Virus record (IMG/VR): IMGVR_UViG_3300026533_000016
Span: 1 to 26,070 of that record
From: a virus
Length of the DNA stretch: 26,070 bases
Strand: one strand, 5' to 3'
Shown one piece after another: positions 21,300 to 26,070 of this stretch. The position numbers and the translations under genes were made by a program. The stretch's first letter is position 1, and each line of letters starts with the position of its first letter. The notes beneath the pieces are model-generated. The model saw nothing but the letters and a program-made list of their open reading frames with translations, was not told where the DNA came from and ran no database searches.

Positions 21300-22063
21300 A
21301 AACAAATAAAGTATTAAATATACTAAGATATGCAACAGCAGGTTCACTAATAGTTCTTGCCTCTTACACTACGAATTTGAGTATAGATAAAGGGATTATA
21401 GAGGATAAAGTCAAAACATTGGTTTATGAAAAAACATCTTTGAATTCAACCCTTAAATTCACTGAAGATAATATTAATGTTTCCTTTGGAGCACCTAAAG
21501 ATGGTTTTGTTGGGAAATTAGTTAATCTGGCTTTTAATGATAGACTGAATGAAGGTATTAACTTAAAACCCTCAATAGAAAACAATAATGTATATATGGG
21601 AGTTCCTATTATGGGCTCAGTAAGAAAACTAAAAATTATGTCTTTGGAAGATAGACTTATGTTTCTCGAAGTTCAGAAAACCAAAATAGATGAAGATGGA
21701 ATTGAACTATTGATGAAAACTTCAGGATTAAGCAAATTCTTGATATTTGTAGGTGTTGTTCTGTTGTTACTTAGAGAGATAGGAATTGGGGCTATTAAAT
21801 TCTATAGAAGATTTCTATCAAGTAAGAAATCATATAAGTGTGCGAAAGGGGTGCAGACAGGTGAAACTTGTTCCACAACAGTATTAAATGAATTCCAAGA
21901 TAAAGGATTTTATTCAGGAATGAAATCATATTACAAATCCACTTCTGAGTGCAAAGAACATAATAGAAGATATCATGACCAAGGAAGTGGTTGTTCAGCT
22001 GGTTCAGGTGCCTGCGATGCTAATTCTTGTGATATAGGAGATTGTGATGTTGGTAGTTGTTAG
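21296..22063 (+). CDS. Membrane protein with YidD-like domain and Cys-rich tail
   Basis: A 255-aa protein. A first membrane segment lies at about residues 14-30 (TAGSLIVLASYTTNLSI) and a second at about 147-168 (KFLIFVGVVLLLLREIG). AIKFYRRF...YKCAKGVQTGETCS follows (Cys182, Cys192), then STTVLNEFQDKGFYSGMKSY, matching the YidD pattern: F-Y-x-R-F, K-C, T-C-S, then a G-x-x-x-G helix; a third Cys is at 219. The tail has cysteines at 233, 240, 245, 250 and 255, the last four spaced exactly five apart, each but the last followed by Asp. YidD is linked to membrane protein insertion next to YidC. The ATG at 21296 is chosen since GGAG precedes it and it overlaps the radical SAM stop; a longer frame from 21275 has no ribosome site. 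The tail could bind metal or form disulfides. Confidence 0.65.
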   Translation: MKTNKVLNILRYATAGSLIVLASYTTNLSIDKGIIEDKVKTLVYEKTSLNSTLKFTEDNINVSFGAPKDGFVGKLVNLAFNDRLNEGINLKPSIENNNVYMGVPIMGSVRKLKIMSLEDRLMFLEVQKTKIDEDGIELLMKTSGLSKFLIFVGVVLLLLREIGIGAIKFYRRFLSSKKSYKCAKGVQTGETCSTTVLNEFQDKGFYSGMKSYYKSTSECKEHNRRYHDQGSGCSAGSGACDANSCDIGDCDVGSC

Positions 22064-22295
22064 AACTATCCCTATAAATGAAGATTGGAGGAATAATCTT
22101 CAGTATATTGTAGATAGAATTCCTTTAAACGAACAACAGCATTTCAATAAAACTTTTAAATTGAATGAAAAACTAGTCTTGGAATTAATCAAAAACAACT
22201 TCATTAAAACAAAATCTCTCTACATTGCTTGGAATTCTTTAACCAAGGACTCACAAAATAAAATTAAAGATCTTTATCCTGAATATTATATTTGA
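22047..22295 (+). CDS. Small tagged protein, 82 aa, ending YPEYYI
   Basis: MLVVVRTIPINEDWRNNLQY and onward, helical, with NFIKTKSLYIAWNSLTKDSQ and the end KIKDLYPEYYI. The ATG at 22047 is preferred to GTG at 22044 since GGAG at 22037-22040 is well spaced. The start overlaps the Cys-rich tail of the upstream gene by 17 nt. The stop codon lies within the first bases of the tandem repeat unit. Unknown function. Confidence 0.75.
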   Translation: MLVVVRTIPINEDWRNNLQYIVDRIPLNEQQHFNKTFKLNEKLVLELIKNNFIKTKSLYIAWNSLTKDSQNKIKDLYPEYYI

Positions 22296-22580
22296 TGTTA
22301 CAGACTATTAGTGGTAGTAGCTTAGTTGTTCCTTAACTTAGTATCTACTACTGAATAAAAAGTGTATGAGTACAGTATTACTACTTTATTATCTTCGTTT
22401 ACTTCATAGCTTGATGTTACAGACTATTAGTGGTAGTAGCTTAGTTGTTCCTTAACTTAGTATCTACTACTGAATAAAAAGTGTATGAGTACAGTATTAC
22501 TACTTTTTTATCTTCGTTTACTTCATAGCTTGATGTTACAGACTATTAGTGAGCTTAGTTAATCTACTAATGAATAAAAA
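22292..22580 (+). repeat. Two 119-bp tandem repeats plus a partial third
   Basis: Units are 22292-22410 and 22411-22529, nearly identical. A third, from 22530, keeps the first ~22 bases and then a shortened, diverged part up to about 22580. Each full unit forms a hairpin: GTAGTAG-CTTAGTT against AACTTAG-tat-CTACTAC (22314-22327 with 22335-22351), one mismatch and a 3-nt bulge. It is followed by the ~55 bp element with TAAAAAGTGTATGAGTA (22356-22372 and the matching site in unit 2). That element occurs inverted at 1-57 and 1803-1857. No open frame and no spacer variation, so not a CRISPR array. This fills most of the 453-bp non-coding gap 22296-22748. A replication origin, recombination site or regulatory RNA are candidates. 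Confidence 0.85.
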
Positions 22581-22591
22581 AACAAGAAAGA

Positions 22592-22664
22592 CTGAAGCTC
22601 GTGGACTTGTGTTTTTTGGAGCGTAGCGAACAAAAATAAAGAAGGACGCAGGCACGAAGTGCCT
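22592..22664. other. GC-richer stretch with two small stem-loops
   Basis: The stretch is less AT-rich than its surroundings. It contains TTTTTG / CAAAAA (22613-22618 with 22631-22636) around GGAGCGTAGCGAA, and AGGCAC-gaa-GTGCCT (22650-22655 with 22659-22664). Both have the compact form of interspersed palindromic elements. No gene is visible. It lies between the tandem repeats and the ligase promoter. Confidence 0.5.
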
Positions 22665-22713
22665 TAAGACCTAAGTAAACCTAAGTTTAATAACTAATTA
22701 AGTTAAGATAAAA

Positions 22714-22719
22714 TATAAT
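22714..22719 (+). promoter_or_regulatory. Early-type promoter for the ligase gene
   Basis: AAATATAATG with TATAAT at 22714-22719, followed by AAAAAAGGATA as ribosome site and the start at 22749. An AT-rich run AATTAAGTTAAG lies upstream. Confidence 0.55.
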
Positions 22720-22748
22720 GTTGAACAACTAAAAAAGGATACTAAAAA

Positions 22749-24221
22749 ATGGAAATCATAGAAATCATAAATGAATTGAACGTTACAAATTCATCAAACG
22801 ATAAAATTAAAACATTAACAGAACATAAAGATAATTTAATCCTACAAAGAGTTTTAAAAATGACATACGACAAAGTGAAATTCACTTTTGGTGCAACAAT
22901 GAAAAATGTTAAAGCTGGGACTTCTGAAAACACTAATGACTTAGAATGGGGTTTAAACCAACTAGATAAACTAGCAAACAGAGAAGTAACAGGTAACAAT
23001 GCAGTAATTCTAATTCAAGATACTCTAGAAGCTATGTCTGAAGCAAACAGAGAAGTAATAATTAAAATACTTAATCGTGACCTCCGTATTAATATGGGCA
23101 GAACTAATATTAACAAGGTAATCAAAGGTCTTATTACTAAACCAGTGTATCAAAGATGTGAAGTGGGTCGCGGAGAAGTAAAACTTCCTAATGGAAAAAC
23201 TAAAAAATCAACATTCGATAAAATCAGCTACCCAGCAATAGTAAATCTTAAATCAGATGGAACATTCCGTGCAACAGAAATGGATGCAGAAGTAGTGTTT
23301 TTATCTAGACAAGGAGAAGAGTACAAATACGACTTCGCTAAACATTTAGTCAACGAAACAGGATTCCTTAATGGAGAGATGACTGTTATTCTAGATGATG
23401 ATTTGCTTCAAAAAATACTTCCTAAAATAGAAAAAGCCGACAAAAAGAACAAAACAGCAACAGCTAAAGAGATTAAAGATGGCTATGCTAGAAGCAAAGA
23501 ACAGAATAGAGAGTACATTTTACCTAGGTCATTAGGTAACGGTTTACTGAACTCAGATGACGTACCTCAAGACAATATCATATATGAAGTATGGGATTTA
23601 ATAACTCCTGAAGATATGAACTTAGCTTCACTTAAAGATAAAAATAATCTCCCTAAAGAAGATTATCGAACTAGATTCTTGAAGCTAAAAGCATTAATCC
23701 AAAGAGTAAATCATCCTAGGATAAGACTTATAGAATACAAAGAAGTCCAGAACTTAGATGAAGCTATGCAGTTCACACTTCAAAAAATGGAAGAAGGACT
23801 AGAAGGAGCGGTACTAAAAGATTATAGTGCAAAGTTTAAAGATGGAACTTCAGCACTTCAATTAAAACTCAAACTAGAAGTAGAAGGGGACTTTGTTGTT
23901 ACTGGTTTTATCGAAGGAAAAAAAGGAACTAAGCGTGAACTAACTTTTGGTTCTTTGACTTTTGAATCTTCAGATGGTATAATTAAAGGAAGTACTTCTG
24001 GTTTTAACGATGAGATGCTAGAGATGATTAATACTAACAGAGAATTCTATGTAGGTAAAATTATTGAAGTTCACTTCAACGACCTAACCAAAGGAAGAAA
24101 TAACCTTCACTATGCACTAAGTCATCCTAGATTTAAAACATTCCGAGAAGATAAAACAGAAGCAGATACTTTTGAGCGGGTACTTGATTCAGTTAATATG
24201 GCTAAAGGATTAAAAGGTTAG
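22749..24221 (+). CDS. ATP-dependent DNA ligase (T4 gp30-like)
   Basis: A 490-aa protein. Adenylation motif I is NLKSDGTFRA with Lys168-x-Asp-Gly; then MDAEVVFLSRQGEEY as motif III region; GFLNGEMTV as motif IIIa-IV region; EGLEGAVLKDY as motif IV (EGxV-like); and LQLKLKLEVEGDFVVTGF as motif V. An OB-fold like end (KIIEVHFNDLTKGRNNLHYALSHPRF) follows. The order and length match T4 gp30 (487 aa). The first ~140 residues are an all-helical DNA-binding domain. It seals nicks in phage DNA. It has its own promoter and lies after the tandem repeats. It is followed three bases later by two tagged paralogues. Confidence 0.92.
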   Translation: MEIIEIINELNVTNSSNDKIKTLTEHKDNLILQRVLKMTYDKVKFTFGATMKNVKAGTSENTNDLEWGLNQLDKLANREVTGNNAVILIQDTLEAMSEANREVIIKILNRDLRINMGRTNINKVIKGLITKPVYQRCEVGRGEVKLPNGKTKKSTFDKISYPAIVNLKSDGTFRATEMDAEVVFLSRQGEEYKYDFAKHLVNETGFLNGEMTVILDDDLLQKILPKIEKADKKNKTATAKEIKDGYARSKEQNREYILPRSLGNGLLNSDDVPQDNIIYEVWDLITPEDMNLASLKDKNNLPKEDYRTRFLKLKALIQRVNHPRIRLIEYKEVQNLDEAMQFTLQKMEEGLEGAVLKDYSAKFKDGTSALQLKLKLEVEGDFVVTGFIEGKKGTKRELTFGSLTFESSDGIIKGSTSGFNDEMLEMINTNREFYVGKIIEVHFNDLTKGRNNLHYALSHPRFKTFREDKTEADTFERVLDSVNMAKGLKG

Positions 24222-24224
24222 ATT

Positions 24225-25070
24225 ATGAATTTTTATGTTGAACAAAATGAACTAAAAGGTGATAGGGAAGCAACTCAAGCAATCCTAGAACTAAAAGAAG
24301 AAGCAACTCAAATAGACAAATATGTAGATGACTTCTGCTCAGTAGTTAAAAACAACAGCAAAGCAAACATAAGATTATCTTTAAAATCTTATCCTGGAAG
24401 TGTTGTTATTAAGAAGAAGAAATACAGTAAGGATAGTATTCCTTACTGTATGTACATTGGAGATATGTTAGGAACAGTAGAAGTATCTTACGGGGAACTT
24501 CCTTATAACTGGTTAATCAAAGATGAGCATTACAAGGGTATTTCTTTGTTTGTAGGGGTTTCTAGCCCGAACAAAGGAGGGTTTAAGTCTTTTTATTATT
24601 CAGATTGTGAAATATATACTTCATCACTACCAAAACTAGATAAAAAAATAAACAATGATTTCCTTATTGATATTGAACTTAAGAAAATTCAACTAGAGTT
24701 CGATAATGAAATCAAAGCTAAGAAAACCAAATATATTGAAGATTATAATAAGTTATACAGAGAAAAAATTGAAGTAAGTGATGACATTAATCAGCTTCAG
24801 TCTTTAGAATCCAAATTAACTAAGATGCTTCACCAATGTAGAATTAAAGATAAAAAAGCAAGAAATGCAGTAAAAGATGAAGTCACAAAAGAGTTGTTTT
24901 TTGATATAGAATACAATGATAATCCTTATATAGACAACTTTTTACTCCAAGATTTAAAAACAACCATTGAATTAAAAGAACCACTAAAGAACCATTTAGT
25001 GTTTAACTTAAACAAATACAATCAGGAAATAAAACAATTAGAGTTAGATTATCCTGAGTACCTAATATAA
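24225..25070 (+). CDS. Large tagged protein, 281 aa, ending YPEYLI
   Basis: Begins MNFYVEQNELKGDREATQAI, then KEEATQIDKYVDDFCSVVKN with NNSKANI. A beta-rich part follows with many Tyr and Gly (PYNWLIKDEHYKGISLFVGV). A coiled coil lies at about 150-215, and it ends KQLELDYPEYLI. It is a tandem paralogue of the next gene, with highest similarity in the first 55 residues and the last 12. It is much longer than the other tagged proteins but uses the same N-terminal strand and C-terminal tag layout. It starts three bases after the ligase stop. No known family is apparent. Confidence 0.8.
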   Translation: MNFYVEQNELKGDREATQAILELKEEATQIDKYVDDFCSVVKNNSKANIRLSLKSYPGSVVIKKKKYSKDSIPYCMYIGDMLGTVEVSYGELPYNWLIKDEHYKGISLFVGVSSPNKGGFKSFYYSDCEIYTSSLPKLDKKINNDFLIDIELKKIQLEFDNEIKAKKTKYIEDYNKLYREKIEVSDDINQLQSLESKLTKMLHQCRIKDKKARNAVKDEVTKELFFDIEYNDNPYIDNFLLQDLKTTIELKEPLKNHLVFNLNKYNQEIKQLELDYPEYLI

Positions 25071-25082
25071 AAAAGGAAAATT

Positions 25083-25931
25083 ATGAATTTTTATGTAGAT
25101 TCAAACAGACTAGAAGGTGATGCTGAGGCAATTCAGTATATCAAAAAACTAAAAGAAGAAGCAACTCAAATAGACAAATATATAGATGACTTCTGTTCAG
25201 TAGTTAAAAACAACAGCAAAGCAAATATAACACTAAACCTAGACTATTATCCAACTCATTTTACTATTAAAGAGAAGAAATACTTCAATAACGGTATTTT
25301 AATTCCTATGTTTACTGGTGAGATATCAGGAACAACATCAGCAACAAATGGAATGGTTCCTTACTCCTGGGTTATAAAAGATGGTTTTTGTACTGGTAAT
25401 TCTATCTTTCTATTTGAAGGAGAAACTGGAAGTGGTGGAGGAGTAAATAATTTTTCCTATACGAACTGTGAAATATATACTGATTCTTTACCGAAAATCC
25501 ATCAGAGACTAAAATCAGAACATTTTATTGAAACTGAAATAAAAACTATCCAGAAGAAATTCGATAAAGAAATAGATGCTCTAGAACAAAAATACCATGA
25601 AGATTTTCGTGATTTAAATCTTCAGAAAAAGAATAACAACAAAGAACTTCAAGAACTAAATGCACTAGAACAAAATCTTAAAAAAATGATTAATAAATGC
25701 AAAACTGAAATTAAAAATAAAGAAATGATTTGTGTTCAAGAATCTAAAGAAGAACTGTTTTTCAGTATTAAATACGATGATAATCCTTTACTTAATACTT
25801 CAAAACTACAAAATCTAAAAATCCTCATAAAACCTAAAGAACTTAATAAACCCTCTAAGATTTTTGATTTGTCTAAGTTCAGTTCTGAAGCAAGACAATT
25901 AGAATTAGATTATCCTGAATACCTATTATAA
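25083..25931 (+). CDS. Large tagged protein, 282 aa, ending YPEYLL
   Basis: Paralogue of 24225-25070: MNFYVDSNRLEGDAEAIQYI, KEEATQIDKYIDDFCSVVKN, then NNSKANI, a beta-rich middle with a glycine run (GEGETGSGGGVNN-like) and a coiled coil at about 160-235, ending RQLELDYPEYLL. The last residue is Leu in place of Ile, the only such case. Ribosome site AAAGGA. The middle is more diverged than the ends, which suggests selection on both termini. Confidence 0.8.
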   Translation: MNFYVDSNRLEGDAEAIQYIKKLKEEATQIDKYIDDFCSVVKNNSKANITLNLDYYPTHFTIKEKKYFNNGILIPMFTGEISGTTSATNGMVPYSWVIKDGFCTGNSIFLFEGETGSGGGVNNFSYTNCEIYTDSLPKIHQRLKSEHFIETEIKTIQKKFDKEIDALEQKYHEDFRDLNLQKKNNNKELQELNALEQNLKKMINKCKTEIKNKEMICVQESKEELFFSIKYDDNPLLNTSKLQNLKILIKPKELNKPSKIFDLSKFSSEARQLELDYPEYLL

Positions 25932-25984
25932 ATAAAAGAGTAATAAAGAGCATAGCATTTAAGCACAGATAAAGCTTTTTGTGT

Positions 25985-25990
25985 TATAAT
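25985..25990 (+). promoter_or_regulatory. Early-type promoter at the window edge
   Basis: GTGTTATAATTACTGTATAG with TATAAT at 25985-25990, with nothing coding after it in the window (25991-26070). It probably drives a gene beyond the right edge. Confidence 0.5.
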
Positions 25991-26070
25991 TACTGTATAG
26001 AAAGACTAGATATAACCTAATGTGTAAGTCTAGATGTTTAATAGTACTTCTTCAGCCCTAGACTCCTATT

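Noticed and set aside
22292-22580. CRISPR-like array
   Set aside because: The repeats are directly joined 119-bp units without unique spacers, and there are only two full units.
24225-25931. QLELDYPEYL as a sliding-clamp binding motif
   Set aside because: The Gln-Leu is present only in the long pair; the other tagged proteins lack Gln at that place, so the shared part is the PE-tag and not a clamp motif.

Overview
The window looks like part of a large, AT-rich, T4-type tailed phage (myovirus). The evidence is a contractile tail sheath gene, a T4 gp13-like neck gene, a Dda-like helicase, an ATP-dependent DNA ligase with the KxDG motif, an endonuclease VII homologue and T4-style late promoters (TATAAATA). 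All three standard stop codons are used normally. The host cannot be read from the sequence; very low GC and SD sites of the AAGGA type would suit an AT-rich Gram-negative such as a campylobacterote, but this is only a guess.

Layout. (1) 1-1860: a divergent family-A DNA polymerase-like gene (+), flanked by two copies of a ~55 bp repeat and preceded by an early-type and a late-type promoter. (2) 2089-4022 (-): a tail sheath gene split by a 356-nt group I intron. It is then cut off at a second group I intron of which only the 5' half is present, so the sheath C-terminal domain is not in the window. (3) 4179-5406 (+): from a palindromic divergent late promoter, an acidic hypothetical protein and a neck protein. 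(4) 5443-9627: a Dda-like helicase and a 902-aa putative primase-helicase. (5) 9640-22295: a dense accessory region of about 37 mostly small genes in short operons. They often overlap by ATGA or TAATG junctions and are driven by repeated TATAAT or TATAATTATA promoter modules. Recognisable members are endonuclease VII (-), a HD (p)ppGpp-hydrolase-like protein, an SPFH/prohibitin-like membrane protein, a phosphoribosyltransferase-like protein, a radical SAM protein and a YidD-like membrane protein with a Cys-rich tail. (6) 22292-22664: non-coding, with tandem 119-bp repeats that contain the same ~55 bp element as the left end in opposite orientation, then small stem-loops. (7) 22749-25931: DNA ligase and two long paralogous tagged proteins.

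The most unusual signals are as follows. First, at least twelve proteins of different size and N-terminal sequence end in nearly the same C-terminal peptide, [YFHN]-P-E-[YF]-[FYL]-[IL]-COOH. This points to a phage-encoded family of C-terminally tagged proteins. Second, the sheath gene stops in the 5' half of a second group I intron, which implies either a very large insertion in the intron or a split, possibly trans-spliced, intron. Third, the ~55 bp repeats form a long-range inverted pair bracketing about 20 kb. The accessory genes show clear recent duplication and mosaic recombination, including a 40-codon chimera at 14702-14824.
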